Assembly: GCF_013318015.2 (NCBI RefSeq)
Contig: NZ_CP115843.1
Span: 62,001 to 126,000 of the forward strand
Direction of reading: 5' to 3'
DNA from: Agrobacterium tumefaciens
GTDB lineage: Bacteria; Pseudomonadota; Alphaproteobacteria; Rhizobiales; Rhizobiaceae
DNA: 64,000 bases
Shown: one piece after another, positions 27,222-36,987 of the stretch
Position numbering within the stretch: position 1 is the first letter of the stretch
Layout: every line of letters starts with the position of its first letter
Program-made: the position numbers and the translations under genes
Notes under the pieces: model-generated
Told to the model about the DNA's origin: nothing
What the model saw: the letters and a program-made list of their open reading frames with translations, nothing else
Database searches by the model: none

Positions 27222-28595
27222 ATGGGATTGATCACGATGAGCGAGCGCGATTTGCAGCGGATCGAGGTTTTGTCGAAAGTCGTTGATGGCCGCATGACTA
27301 TCGTCGCAGCGGCGCATGTGCTGGCAATCAGCGACCGGCATGTTCAGAGACTGATTGGTCGTATTGAGGCTACCGGCGCTGCCTCGATCAGACACAAGGC
27401 AATTGGTCGCCCGTCGAACAATAAAATCGCCACCGGCGTCCGCGATTACGTTTTGATTCTGGTGCGCGAACGCTACCTTGATTTCGGGCCAACGCTGGCG
27501 GCCGAGAAGCTTCAGGAAGAGCATGGCGTCACAGTCTCGCGTGAGACGCTGCGTAAGTGGATGCAGGATGCTGGCATCTGGCTTTCGAGAAAACAGCGGC
27601 GGGCGTTTCATCAGCCGCGGTTGCGGCGCGAGGCTTATGGTGAACTGGTGCAGATCGACGGCTCCGAGCACCGCTGGTTTGAGAACCGTGGCCCTGCGTG
27701 CTCTCTGCTGGTCTTCGTCGACGATGCGACCGGAAAGCTGATGCAGCTGCGGTTTGTTCGATCGGAGAGCGCTTTTACCTATTTCGAGGCGCTTTCGCTT
27801 TACCTTGAAGAGCATGGCGCACCTATCGCCTTTTACTCCGACAAACATTCCGTTTTTCGTGTCGCCCGGAAAGACGCCAAGGGCGGGCAAGGCATGACGC
27901 AGTTTGGTCGCGCGCTATCGGAGCTGCACATCGAGATTCTTTGCGCCAATTCCAGCCAGGCCAAGGGACGCGTCGAGCGTATGAACAGGACATTGCAGGA
28001 TCGGCTGGTCAAGGAATTGAGGCTTGCCAATATCAGTGACATGGAGACCGGCAATGCGTTTCTGCCAGCCTTCATCGAGCGATACAATGACCGCTTTGCG
28101 GTGACCCCTACCCGCCCCGACAACCTCCATCGGCCTGTCAATCTGGCGCCAAGCAGGCTGAATGACGTGCTTTGCAAACGCGAGCAAAGACACGTCGGCG
28201 CACAGCTTTCATTCTCCTATGAGCGCAAACGCATCATGCTTGAGGAGAACGACGTCACGCGCGGCCTGGTTGGAAAGTATGTCGAGACATTCGCTTACGT
28301 TGATGGTCGACTGGATATTCGATGGAAAGGTCACTCGTTGCCTTACAAGATCTTCGACAAGGACCAGCGCGTGACCCATGCGGCTGTGGTCGAGAACAAG
28401 CGTCTCGGCGAAGTACTCGCCTACATCAAAGAGAAGCAAGATCAAGACCACGCACCTGCGCCAAAGACCAACAGTGAGAAAATCGGCTACAAGCCGAGAG
28501 GCCGCAAACCCGGTCCGCGCACGGATTTCATGAATGATCCGGACGTCATTGCGAGACGGCAAAAGGCTCTTGCTCAAATGGATGCGGCTGAGTGA
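27222..28595 (+). CDS. ISNCY-family transposase
   Basis: DDE transposase of 457 residues. The N-terminus MSERDLQRIEVLSKVVDG with a helix-turn-helix (about residues 15-60), then an integrase-like core: first Asp in LVQIDGSEHRW, second in AFYSDKHSVF, and the glutamate in KGRVERMNRTLQDRL. The C-terminal part has a basic tail (GYKPRGRKPGPRTDF). ATG 27222 follows GGGGAGATTG. The gene is uninterrupted and the element ends are recognisable, so the element may still be active. Confidence 0.9.
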   Translation: MGLITMSERDLQRIEVLSKVVDGRMTIVAAAHVLAISDRHVQRLIGRIEATGAASIRHKAIGRPSNNKIATGVRDYVLILVRERYLDFGPTLAAEKLQEEHGVTVSRETLRKWMQDAGIWLSRKQRRAFHQPRLRREAYGELVQIDGSEHRWFENRGPACSLLVFVDDATGKLMQLRFVRSESAFTYFEALSLYLEEHGAPIAFYSDKHSVFRVARKDAKGGQGMTQFGRALSELHIEILCANSSQAKGRVERMNRTLQDRLVKELRLANISDMETGNAFLPAFIERYNDRFAVTPTRPDNLHRPVNLAPSRLNDVLCKREQRHVGAQLSFSYERKRIMLEENDVTRGLVGKYVETFAYVDGRLDIRWKGHSLPYKIFDKDQRVTHAAVVENKRLGEVLAYIKEKQDQDHAPAPKTNSEKIGYKPRGRKPGPRTDFMNDPDVIARRQKALAQMDAAE

Positions 28596-28633
28596 AGGCC
28601 GCACCCACTTCTGCCGTGTAAACAACTGGCTTT

Positions 28634-29065
28634 TCAGTAAAAATGGACTTTCGACAGATCGACTTCATATGGATCTGTCCGGATTGGGCTTCCATCTTCC
28701 TTGTAAACTTCAAGCTCGGAGATTCTGCCATTGGTTACGTGCAGCGCCAATCGCACAAGTCTGGCGATGCGAACGATACTTTTCTGGTTTGGAGCTTCAT
28801 CGTCGTAAAAGCTCTCGATGGGTATATGGTCGTTTGGTCTAGGCGAAGGGGCGTCGCTGTCCTTCACGATCGCCAACGGCCCTTGACTGCGAAGCTTTAG
28901 GCTCCCGGTAGGGCTGATGCGCATCACTTCCACGGAGCTCATCTGCTCCAGGATTTCCGCTTTCCCTTGAAAGTCACCTCGCAGCAGATGCATTAGGAGC
29001 GCGCGTTCGCGATGGTCGATCTCTCTCCAGTTCTCAAGCCCATCTATCATGCCCTTCCCTCTCAT
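28634..29065 (-). CDS. hypothetical protein, DUF6984-like, inside the insertion sequence
   Basis: Small protein of 143 residues with no signal peptide or membrane segment. It begins with a polar RERALLMHLLRGDF-type segment and ends HVTNGRISELEVYKEDGSPI, which recalls the DUF6984 family (a REEAL..LL start and an ELDIWK-type strand near the end). Its function is unknown. It is transcribed towards the transposase and lies wholly between the element ends, so it travels as a passenger. Met6 (MIDGLENW) is an alternative start. Confidence 0.6.
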   Translation of the reverse strand: MRGKGMIDGLENWREIDHRERALLMHLLRGDFQGKAEILEQMSSVEVMRISPTGSLKLRSQGPLAIVKDSDAPSPRPNDHIPIESFYDDEAPNQKSIVRIARLVRLALHVTNGRISELEVYKEDGSPIRTDPYEVDLSKVHFY

Positions 29066-29330
29066 CTGGCGAAGCCAAGGTGAATCTGATTGTAGCTTAT
29101 GGCGCTGTCAACGGCTGACCATGCCCCGACGAAAAGTGCTTTGGAGTAAGAAAGCTAAAGCCGAAGGGTGTGTTCAATCACCCGCCCCCTCCCTACCCTT
29201 GCAACCCGGCCCAGCCGGTCCGGTCGGGGGCTGATTGTTTGAGCCAGTGTCGCATTTCTAACTGGCTGGCAGAGCGACAGATGACATTTTAACTTTGCAC
29301 GATTCGCGACATTTCAACCTTGCCGCCACA

Positions 29331-29335
29331 TGGTA
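29331..29335. repeat. right target-site duplication of the ISNCY element
   Basis: TGGTA, matching 27132-27136. It is followed by TGTAGCC, the same seven bases that begin the left end of the element. The remaining 22 bases to the IS30 element are ordinary flank. Confidence 0.6.
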
Positions 29336-29357
29336 TGTAGCCGGGGTGGGTTCAAGC

Positions 29358-30447
29358 TTGAAGTGCGACTTGCGAATGATACCAATGGGTTATCAGTCAC
29401 AAGGAAGATGCAATGGAACGCTCCTACTCCCACATCGATCTCGATGAACGTCGGAAAATCGCCCGCTGGCGAACGGCCGGGCTGAGTGTTGGTGCGATCG
29501 CAGAGCAGCTCGGCCGGCATCGCTCGACGATCTTTCGTGAGATCAAACGCAACACTTTTGTCGACAAGGTGGTGCCGGATCTAACCGGCTATTACTGCGT
29601 GACTGCGCACGACATGTCGTGTGAACGACGTGCGAAACTCCGCAAGCTAGTGCGCTTCTCACATGTGCGGCAATCGGTCATCGACCGGATCATTCATGGC
29701 TGGTCGCCACAGCAGATCGCTGGTCGGATGCGTCTGGAACGGCATCCAATCTCGGTCAGTCACGAAACGATCTACAAGTTCGCATATTCGTCCGACGGCC
29801 AAGCGATCAAGCTTTGGCGACACCTGCCTGAGCATCGAGCTCGACGACGTCCGCGACATGCACGACGCAAGCATGGCCAAAGGTTTAGCCCGGAGCTCAA
29901 CATTCTACGCCGCCCCGATGCTGTTGCTGGTCGAAAGCAGTTCGGGCATTGGGAATGCGATCTCATTCAGTTCCGCAAGAAGTTCGGAAAAGCCAATGTG
30001 ACATCGCTTGTCGAGCGCGTGAGCCGTTTCGCCATCTTCCTGCGCAACAACGATCGGCAGTCCCGGCCAGTTATGAATGGCCTTGTCCAAGCACTCCAGG
30101 CCCTGCCCCATCTCGCCCGCCGTTCGATCACCTTCGATCGGGGCACGGAGTTCACAGACTGGCCTTATCTGCAGGCGAGTATCGGCACCCAGACCTGGTT
30201 CTGCGACCCGCAATCGCCGTGGCAAAAAGGAACCGTTGAAAACACCAACAAGCGTGTTCGCCGATATTTGCCCGCAGAGACGATCGTGCTTGAGGTTACC
30301 AACCAAGAAATTCGCTCCCTGTGTGATCGACTAAATAACACGCCACGCAAATGCCTGGGGTTTCAGACGCCAAAAGAGATGTTCAGCCGACATATATTGG
30401 CACTTGAACGGAACGGGGTGTAGATTTCCGACCAACGTTGCATTCAA
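29358..30447. mobile_element. IS30-family insertion sequence
   Basis: About 1.09 kb. The left end reads TTGAAGTGCGACTT and the right end, on the reverse strand, TTGAATGCAACGTT, a weak inverted repeat typical of IS30 elements. One transposase gene fills it. It abuts the ISNCY flank on the left and the PQQ dehydrogenase remnant on the right, so its insertion or a later deletion removed the 5' part of that gene. Ends are accurate to a few bases only. Confidence 0.7.
29413..30423 (+). CDS. IS30-family transposase
   Basis: DDE transposase of 336 residues. The N-terminal helix-turn-helix is SHIDLDERRKIARWRTAGLS, GAIAEQLGRHRSTIFREIKR; the catalytic residues are in FGHWECDLIQF, ITFDRGTEFTD and KGTVENTNKRVRRYLP. 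The C-terminus has the family segment LNNTPRKCLGFQTPKEMF. The frame is intact. Confidence 0.95.
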   Translation: MERSYSHIDLDERRKIARWRTAGLSVGAIAEQLGRHRSTIFREIKRNTFVDKVVPDLTGYYCVTAHDMSCERRAKLRKLVRFSHVRQSVIDRIIHGWSPQQIAGRMRLERHPISVSHETIYKFAYSSDGQAIKLWRHLPEHRARRRPRHARRKHGQRFSPELNILRRPDAVAGRKQFGHWECDLIQFRKKFGKANVTSLVERVSRFAIFLRNNDRQSRPVMNGLVQALQALPHLARRSITFDRGTEFTDWPYLQASIGTQTWFCDPQSPWQKGTVENTNKRVRRYLPAETIVLEVTNQEIRSLCDRLNNTPRKCLGFQTPKEMFSRHILALERNGV

Positions 30448-32412
30448 TCTGGAACCAACATGTAAAGCCGACAACGAAGCCAGCCATTGCTGCCGATTAC
30501 AAGCCCGAGAACGAGCCGGATCAGTGGGTCGGCTTCGGTCGTACTCCTGCTGGTGAACAGTTTGCGCCATACAGCCAGATTAACGCTGAAAACGTCAAGA
30601 ATCTTGAGGTTGCATGGACCTTCCACACAGGTGACATCACCGGAAACGGCAGTGAAAACCAGAACACGCCGCTACAGATCGGCAATATTCTTTATCCCTG
30701 CACACCGACCAACCAAGTCTTTGCCGTGCGTGGCGACACGGGCGAAAAGCTTTGGCATTTTGACCCAGGGGTGAAGCCTGACGCGACCGCGCACTGGATG
30801 CCGGTCGCTCGCGTATTACGAAATTCCAAGTCTTGCCGACGATGCGCCAGGCAAGAAGCGTCTCTATGTAACGACAGGTGACATGCGTTTGATCGCCCTT
30901 GACGCTGCGAGCGGCAAGCCGGTCGAAACTTTCGGCGAAAAAGGCACCGTATTTCTCGCAGCCGGCATGGGGGCAGTCATTCCCGGCTTCTATAATCCAA
31001 CGTCTGGCCCGCTTTTGGCTGGCGAAAACCTCATCATCGGCGGTTGGGTGATGGACAACCAGTCAGCTGACGAGCCCTCGGGCGTCGTGCGCGCGTTCAA
31101 CGCAATCACCGGTCGGTTTGTTTGGGCATGGGACGTCGGCCGACCAGGTCAGCCCAACCCGCCAGCTGAGGGTAAGAGTTATACGCGTAGCACGCCGAAC
31201 ATGTGGGCGACACCAAGCTATGACCCAAATCTCAACATGGTCTATCTGCCGACCGGGAACGGTACGCCAGATCTTTTCGGCGGTCAGCGCTCGGCGCAAA
31301 CCGATCGTGTCGGATCGTCTGTCGTCGCTGTCGATGCGACGACAGGCGAAGAACGCTGGACCTTCCAGCTTGTCCACCACGATGTCTGGGACCTCGACCT
31401 ACCGTCCAAGCCGGTTCTCTATGAAATGCCGGACGGTAAAGGTGGAAGGACCCCGGCTCTCATTCAGGCAGGCAAGAATGGGGAGATCTACGTCCTTGAT
31501 CGCCGCACTGGAAAACCGATCACTGCGGTGGAGGAACGTCCGGTACCAACAAACGGCGTGCCCGGTGAAAGGCTTTCGCCGACTCAGCCTTACTCGGTCG
31601 GGATGCCATCCTTCCGCGACGACGTGCTAACAGAACGGACCATGTGGGGTATCACACCCATCAACCAGCTGAATTGCCGCATTCAGTTTAAGGATCTGTA
31701 CTACGTCGGCGACTACACGCCCCCGCAGATGCAGTGGTATCTTCAGAACCCGTCCTGGTACGGTACGACCAACTGGGGCGGACAGGCGATCGACAAAAGC
31801 CGTGACATCATGATCGTAAACGACATGCGTGTCGCGATGAAAGGTCGCCTGCTGAGCCGTGAGGACGAAATCGCTCGCACCAAGGCATCGGGCAAGGCAT
31901 CGCACAGCACAGGAGGCGTCGTCCCTATGAAGGAAACACCGTATGGTGCTGAACGTGGAATCGTTCAGTCCTTCCTCGGAGTACCCTGCACCACGCCGCC
32001 GTTCGGCACGATGGCTGCCGCCGACATGAATACTCAGAAGGTCCTGTGGCATCGTTCGATGGGTACGCCGGAACAGTTTGGTCCGCTCGGAATCAAGACG
32101 CATCTTCCCATCGAGCTCGGCATGCCGACACTTGGCGGTGCTACTCCGACGGCGTCAGGCTTGGTGTTCTTCTCTGCAACTTCGGATTACTATCTGCGAG
32201 CCGTCGATGTCGCGACCGGCGAAGTCATTTGGAAAAGCCCGCTGCCTGTCGGTGCAGGATCGACGCCCCTCGTATTCATGTCGCCGGAAGATGGACGGCA
32301 ATACGTGGTCGTGACCGCCAACGGTGCACGTTCGGCTCCGGATTTCGGGGATTATATTATTGCTTTTGCATTGCCCAAGGAGTTCGCTGCAAGCGGCAGC
32401 AAGGCTCCCTGA
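30448..32412 (+). pseudogene. gcd: PQQ-dependent membrane glucose dehydrogenase, truncated and frameshifted
   Basis: The beta-propeller of a Gcd-type quinoprotein is recognisable: QWVGFGRTPAGEQFAPYSQI, LEVAWTFHTGD and LWHFDPG in the first frame, then from about 30820 RLIALDAASGKPVETFG, PSGVVRAFNAITGRFVWAWD, VHHDVWDLDLPS and GGATPTASGLVFF to a normal C-terminus. The N-terminal membrane anchor (about 150 residues) is gone at the IS30 boundary, and a one-base shift at about 30806-30816 breaks the frame so that the first part stops at 30881. Gcd oxidises glucose in the periplasm with ubiquinone as acceptor; this copy should be dead. Confidence 0.88.
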
Positions 32413-32439
32413 GCGCTGTAGAGGCCGAAATCACGTTGA

Positions 32440-32471
32440 GATCGGTGGGCAACTGCCTGCCGGTCTTTTTT
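32440..32471 (+). terminator. Rho-independent terminator after the gcd remnant
   Basis: GATCGGTGGGC and GCCTGCCGGTC form an 11-bp stem (three G-T wobbles) with loop AACT, followed directly by six Ts. It is 28 bases past the stop. Confidence 0.75.
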
Positions 32472-32776
32472 GTTTCGGCGCATTCCACGGCTGAGCAAGA
32501 GCAGTCTCCGGGCCTAACTCAGATCAACACCGCGATGGATCAGAGGACGATACGGAATGCCGTAATCCTAGAAGAGATGAATGCTGCCGGATCCGAGTTG
32601 GCTAATGAGTGAGTCGACCTTGATAGCTCTCCCGCCAGGTTCAACCTTCAAGCGGGTTCCCAAAAGCAGGAAATCGCGCATGCGTCATTTTGGCCAAGGA
32701 CGCAGGTGGCTTAGCATAATCGGCCTCAGGAAGAGCGTGGACTTTATACATCCCCTTTCGTGCGCTCGCCCCTCTA
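32472..32776. other. stretch without a recognised gene
   Basis: About 300 bases between the terminator and the end of the LysR-type gene. I see no conserved reading frame, RNA or repeat in it. Short open frames here have no family-like features. Confidence 0.5.
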
Positions 32777-33691
32777 TCAAGTCCCGAGACTACCGCGACG
32801 ACCTTCATTGGCCAGTGCTTCAACAACGTGTCGCACTCTCGGTAGCAAGTGTCTGGTTGAAGGCCAGATTGCTGAGATTTCGATTTTCGCGCCTGTAAAT
32901 TCATCGAGAACACTATTCAGACGACCGGTCCTGATGTGATCATCAACCAGCGAGCTTGGCATCTGTATAAGTCCTAGGCCTGCGACTGCAGCATCGACAA
33001 TTGCCGCGCCATCGCCGATTTCGTGTGTTGCGGGGGGAGTGATACGGTACACTGACCCGTCGGCACTTCTCACGCGCCAAGCATTCGGGATGTCTCGACG
33101 GAAACCTACAATGCAATCGTGTTGTTGTATATCCTCAACGGAGACGGGTGTTCCACGGGTTTTGAGGTAGTTCGGCGACGCGACGATCATTGCCCGCTGC
33201 TCGGCCAGTTTGCGGGTTATCAATCCGTTTGTGTCTTTGGTCTCGCCGAACCTGATGGCAAGATCGACTCCTTCCTCAACGGGATCGATAATCCGGTCTG
33301 TCAGCGAAAGCGACAATGTAAGACCTGGATGCTCTTTCGCGATTCTGGCCAATATAGGTAACAGAACCTGCCGTCCCCACGCGGCGGGCGCATCGACTCG
33401 GAGACGTCCGCCCAACTGCTGACTTTTGGCGAGAAGCACTTGTTCCACGCTGCCTATTTCCTCCAAGGCGCGACGGCAACTTGCCAGATACGCTTCACCA
33501 TCGGGTGTCAACGTAAGCTTCCGGGTGCTGCGATGGAGGAGCTTTGTGCCCAACCGGTCTTCCAAGCGAGCAACGCTTTTGCCCACGGCTGACTTGGTAA
33601 CACCAAGTTTCTCAGCCGCCGCCGTGAAGCTTAGCAACGTCCCTGCTTCTACGAAACTTATAATCCCATTGAGCTGTTCAAGCTGTGGCAT
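32777..33691 (-). CDS. LysR family transcriptional regulator
   Basis: LysR-type regulator of 304 residues. The N-terminal helix-turn-helix is LNGIISFVEAGTLLSFTAAAEKLGVTKSAVGKSVARLE (continuing to HRSTRKLTLTPDG); the effector domain (about 90-300) includes GRLRVDAPAAWGRQVLLP and EEGVDLAIRFGE. It diverges from the exported hydrolase gene at 33821 with a 129-base gap and probably controls it and the small redox genes that follow. The inducer is unknown. Confidence 0.93.
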   Translation of the reverse strand: MPQLEQLNGIISFVEAGTLLSFTAAAEKLGVTKSAVGKSVARLEDRLGTKLLHRSTRKLTLTPDGEAYLASCRRALEEIGSVEQVLLAKSQQLGGRLRVDAPAAWGRQVLLPILARIAKEHPGLTLSLSLTDRIIDPVEEGVDLAIRFGETKDTNGLITRKLAEQRAMIVASPNYLKTRGTPVSVEDIQQHDCIVGFRRDIPNAWRVRSADGSVYRITPPATHEIGDGAAIVDAAVAGLGLIQMPSSLVDDHIRTGRLNSVLDEFTGAKIEISAIWPSTRHLLPRVRHVVEALANEGRRGSLGT

Positions 33692-33820
33692 TGTAGAAAT
33701 TTCCTCTACCGATCGTAGAATTATGACTGTTTATCGGCATGCAGATTTACATTATCTTTCTGTTTGAGACAACATGTGGCACTTTTCGGCCTACCGTCCT
33801 CGGCGCAAGGAGATCCTACA

Positions 33821-34816
33821 ATGCCAAGATTTTTTTCGATTATGGGCACACTCTCAGCGGTGTTTTTGTCTACGACCATCGCTTTTGGGGCTCCCGCGAT
33901 TGAAGTCCTCGGCAAGGACTATGTTTTCACAAATAAACTTGAAGGGCTCCCGGCGAAGCTCTCCGATTTCAAAGACCTGCAGATCAATAGTTTCCAGACG
34001 GGGGACGGGGTGAAAATTTCCTACTGGGAAGCTGGTAGCGGTCGGCCGCTGATCTTCGTTCCTGGCTGGTCGGCGAACGGCGCTGAATTCGTTAATGTCA
34101 TGTACCTCCTGAGCAAGAAATTCCATGTTTACGTGATCGATCCCCGTAACCAGGGGCTGTCTCAAAGCGTCGAGTATGGAACGCGGATCGCCCGGTTCGG
34201 TGCGGATCTTAAGGAGTTCGTTGATCATCTTGGCGTTGAGCAGGTTGACCTCACTGGATGGTCTATGGGAGCATCGGTAATCTGGAGCTATATCGATCTG
34301 TTCGGTACCAAGAATATCCGCAAGGTTGCCTTCATCGACGAGCCGGTCTCAATTTACACGCACGCGGACTGGTCAGAGAAACGGCGACTTGAAGCCGGCG
34401 GGATGACGACTTCGCCCGAGCGGATGATCGCAGCATTCAATGGGGCGCCGACCAACGATCAAGTTGTCGATATGAACGCTATGCGCCGCTACAAGGAAAA
34501 TAACTCGCCAGCGTTTCAAAACTCCGAAGCGTTTGCTCGCGAGTTCATCAAGAGCGACCCGAAAATGATGAGCCTCGTGCTGTTCGATCACGCGGTGAAC
34601 GACTGGCGCGACGTGATAAGTCACAAGATCAATATACCGACCGCAATCTTTACCGGCGAAAACAGCAACAATGTTGCGAGCCAGAAGTGGATGCAATCCG
34701 TGATCCCCGGATCAGAGCTGCACGTCTACACCGGGCAAGAACACGGCGATCATTTCCTCGCGTTCAAAAACCCGACGAAATTCACGAACGATCTTGCATC
34801 GTTTTTGGAGAGATAA
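33821..34816 (+). CDS. exported alpha/beta hydrolase
   Basis: Alpha/beta hydrolase of 331 residues. ATG 33821 follows AAGGAGATCC and starts a Sec signal peptide (FFSIMGTLSAVFLSTTIAFG, cleavage near APA). The fold is clear: PLIFVPGWSANGAEF, nucleophile Ser148 in LTGWSMGASV, and the catalytic His in GQEHGDHFLAF. Related proteins are annotated as haloperoxidase-like or esterase-like hydrolases. It is divergent from the LysR gene and followed by a tautomerase and a monooxygenase-domain gene. Confidence 0.87.
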   Translation: MPRFFSIMGTLSAVFLSTTIAFGAPAIEVLGKDYVFTNKLEGLPAKLSDFKDLQINSFQTGDGVKISYWEAGSGRPLIFVPGWSANGAEFVNVMYLLSKKFHVYVIDPRNQGLSQSVEYGTRIARFGADLKEFVDHLGVEQVDLTGWSMGASVIWSYIDLFGTKNIRKVAFIDEPVSIYTHADWSEKRRLEAGGMTTSPERMIAAFNGAPTNDQVVDMNAMRRYKENNSPAFQNSEAFAREFIKSDPKMMSLVLFDHAVNDWRDVISHKINIPTAIFTGENSNNVASQKWMQSVIPGSELHVYTGQEHGDHFLAFKNPTKFTNDLASFLER

Positions 34817-34880
34817 CGCGAGCAACCGGCTCGCTGTACCAACGGCCGACAGACGCCGTCAATTTGAAGGAGAATACATT

Positions 34881-35078
34881 ATGCCAGTTGTACGCGTTTC
34901 TTGGTTCAGTGGTAAGGATGCCAAGGCAAAGAAGGCAGTTGCCGCCGAAATTACCGAGAGCATCGTTAAAAACACCGGCACGGATCCGAACTACATCTAC
35001 GTCATCTTCGAAGACGTTGCGCCCTCCGATTGGGCAGGCGCTGGCAAGATTTTCGGTGAAGAACCAGAAAAGTCCTGA
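34881..35078 (+). CDS. 4-oxalocrotonate tautomerase family protein
   Basis: Small enzyme of 65 residues with the catalytic Pro2 exposed after loss of Met (MPVVRVSWFSGKDAKAKKAV). Members tautomerise enol and keto acids; the long DPNYIYVIFEDVAPSDWAGAGK segment is typical of the tautomerase fold. It is preceded by GAAGGAGAAT. A degenerate second copy without the Met-Pro start lies at 37640-37827. Confidence 0.85.
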   Translation: MPVVRVSWFSGKDAKAKKAVAAEITESIVKNTGTDPNYIYVIFEDVAPSDWAGAGKIFGEEPEKS

Positions 35079-35157
35079 CACGCTCCGCAGTCAGGGGGCG
35101 GACCTTGCCTTCCTGACTGCCGACCACAAGACACAACATTTATACAGGACTAACTGA

Positions 35158-35523
35158 ATGACCGATATTACTTGCGTCTACTTCCTCTCTTTGGAGGCGG
35201 CCAACGTCGACGATTTCAAGAAGCTGATTGTCGATATTGTCGCCGCTGCCAAACATGAAGCCGGCACGCTCATCTACGAATATTCGGCAAGCGAGGACCA
35301 GCGACAGTTCCATATTGTCGAGCGATACCGCGCCGAAGCCGTTTTGCCGCATGTTGAACTGACGTTCGCTCCGTTTGCAGAGCGTTTTCTTGAACTGGCC
35401 AAAATCGAGCATCTCTACGTATACGGTGTCGTACCACGGGACATCCGTGACAAGCTGGACGGCTTCAACGCCGTTTACATGTCGCCGGTCGCGGGCTTTT
35501 CCAAGTCATTCGCGGTAGCCTGA
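35158..35523 (+). CDS. quinol monooxygenase-like protein (ABM domain)
   Basis: Protein of 121 residues with the antibiotic-biosynthesis-monooxygenase fold (ferredoxin-like dimer): EAGTLIYEYSASEDQRQFHIVERY is the diagnostic stretch, and a C-terminal extension follows. Such proteins act in quinone or stress chemistry, often beside tautomerases and hydrolases as here. The start ATG is at 35158, 79 bases after the tautomerase. No cofactor is seen and the substrate is unknown. Confidence 0.8.
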   Translation: MTDITCVYFLSLEAANVDDFKKLIVDIVAAAKHEAGTLIYEYSASEDQRQFHIVERYRAEAVLPHVELTFAPFAERFLELAKIEHLYVYGVVPRDIRDKLDGFNAVYMSPVAGFSKSFAVA

Positions 35524-35535
35524 GAGGTCTCAACC

Positions 35536-35935
35536 CTGCGAAACGACCTTGCCCCTACAGCGTCTGGCAGCGTAGATAAGCCTGACGACCCAGACACGTC
35601 AAAGCAGGGAATGTTCAACGTGCGCAACCCAGTTCTGGCCGCTTTGGCGCTGACCGTATTGGGTTCAAGCGCGATGTTCACGGTCTTTACCTGTATCGCC
35701 CCGATCTTGTATGACATCACTCATGCTGCAACAGTCTTCGTTGCGGCAATGCTGGTGCTCTCGCTACAGGCAGGACGGTGGGCACGTTGATCAGGGGCCA
35801 GGCACCGAATGTATCTCTGTTGGTTCTGACGGTGGTACTCGGCGCCTTTGATGTTGGCAACACCATTCGCGCAGCGCTCGGTGGAGCGGTGATCGGTTTC
35901 GGATATCCGGTCGTTGCGCTTGTGCTGGCGTTACC
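35536..35935 (+). pseudogene. MFS transporter remnant
   Basis: One frame (35536-35790) encodes part of a drug or sugar-efflux MFS protein, AALALTVLGSSAMFTVFTC and IAPILYDITHA, then stops; a second frame (from about 35778) continues the family with [33 protein letters not shown]. The N-terminal half and intervening helices are gone. There are at least two deletions and a frame change, so it is not functional. It fills most of the gap between the monooxygenase-like and zinc-dependent-type dehydrogenase genes. Confidence 0.75.
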
Positions 35936-36022
35936 ATGCAGTTGCGGCAGCAAAACGTGGTCGTTGTCAGATCGTTCCCGGTCCGGCAACTATCGATGCC
36001 CGTGGTTGGAGAAAGCGACATC

Positions 36023-36985
36023 ATGCAAATGAAAGCAGCAGTCATCCATATGCCAGGCGGTCCGGAAGCGCTCGTCATTGAAACGCGCGAAATACCCGAT
36101 CCACAGCCTGGCTGGGTAAGGATCAAGGTCAAGGCGTTCGGTCTCAACCGCTCAGAACTGTTTACGCGCCAAGGTCACTCGCCGAACGTCAAGTTTCCAC
36201 GCATCCTGGGAATAGAGGCGGTAGGTATGATTGATAGTGCTCCTACAGGCGAGTTCCTACAGGGCGATATCGTCGCGACCGTGATGGGCGGCATGGGCCG
36301 CGCGTTTGACGGCAGCTATGCCGAATATGTCTGCGTTCCGTCAAGGCAGGTGAAACGTCTCGAGACCGCACTGGCTTGGGAGACGCTGGGCGCACTTCCC
36401 GAGATGCTACAAACCGCATGGGGATCTTTGTTTTCAGCGTTGAAGCTTCAGGCGGGTGAGCGCTTGCTCGTCCGTGGCGGGACGACGTCCGTCGGCATGG
36501 CGGCTATCGGTCTGGCCAGACGCGCCGGTGCCCATGTGAGTGCGACGACGCGAAGCGAGGATCGCGCCGGTCTTCTTCTGGATCGCGGCGCGCAACGGGT
36601 CATTGTGGATGATGGCAACATTCATGCCGGGCCTCACAAGTTTGACAAGGTACTTGAGTTGGTAGGCGCGACGACCTTGGAAGATTCGCTGAAGGTGACG
36701 GATCGTGACGGAATCGTCTGCATGGCTGGTATGGTAGGAAACCAGTGGGTTTTGAAAGATTTTGCACCCATGGATTCGATTCCGAATAGGGTTGCGTTGA
36801 CAATCTACAGCGGTGAGCCCGACGATTTCATGGAGATGCCATTCCAGCAGCTGGTGGACGAGGTGGCGTCGAATAGAATTGCGGTCAAGATTGGAAAAGT
36901 TTTCACCCTTGATCAGATTATCGAGGCGCACGCTTGCATGGAAGCCAACGCCGCGGGCGGCAAGATTGTGATCATTACGGAGTAG
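36023..36985 (+). CDS. zinc-type alcohol dehydrogenase / quinone oxidoreductase family
   Basis: MDR-superfamily oxidoreductase of 320 residues. It opens [19 protein letters not shown], has the GroES-like part [14 protein letters not shown], the nucleotide motif [20 protein letters not shown] and the C-terminal GGKIVII end. The structural zinc cysteines are absent, as in NADPH:quinone reductases. Start ATG 36023 (or 36029) follows GGAGAAAG; the longer open frame upstream belongs to the MFS remnant. Its stop lies two bases before the AlkB start. Confidence 0.88.
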   Translation: MQMKAAVIHMPGGPEALVIETREIPDPQPGWVRIKVKAFGLNRSELFTRQGHSPNVKFPRILGIEAVGMIDSAPTGEFLQGDIVATVMGGMGRAFDGSYAEYVCVPSRQVKRLETALAWETLGALPEMLQTAWGSLFSALKLQAGERLLVRGGTTSVGMAAIGLARRAGAHVSATTRSEDRAGLLLDRGAQRVIVDDGNIHAGPHKFDKVLELVGATTLEDSLKVTDRDGIVCMAGMVGNQWVLKDFAPMDSIPNRVALTIYSGEPDDFMEMPFQQLVDEVASNRIAVKIGKVFTLDQIIEAHACMEANAAGGKIVIITE

Positions 36986-36987
36986 AC

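Larger units (their letters stand above)
27137..29330. mobile_element. ISNCY-family insertion sequence with a passenger gene
   Basis: About 2.19 kb. The ends are imperfect inverted repeats: left TGTAGCCGCAAAGTT, right (reverse strand) TGTGGCGGCAAGGTT, 12 of 15 identical. Inside each end a 16-base unit like GCAAAGTTAAAATGTC is repeated: twice at the left (27142-27182) and three times in degenerate form at the right (29251-29328), probably transposase binding sites. It contains the transposase (27222-28595) and an opposite-strand gene (28634-29065). A 5-bp (possibly 12-bp) direct repeat flanks it. The other 265 bases before the right end hold no recognisable gene. Confidence 0.8.

Noticed and set aside
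27137..30447. Composite transposon formed by the two insertion sequences
   Set aside because: The elements belong to different families and have nothing between them but 27 bases, so they do not form a composite unit.
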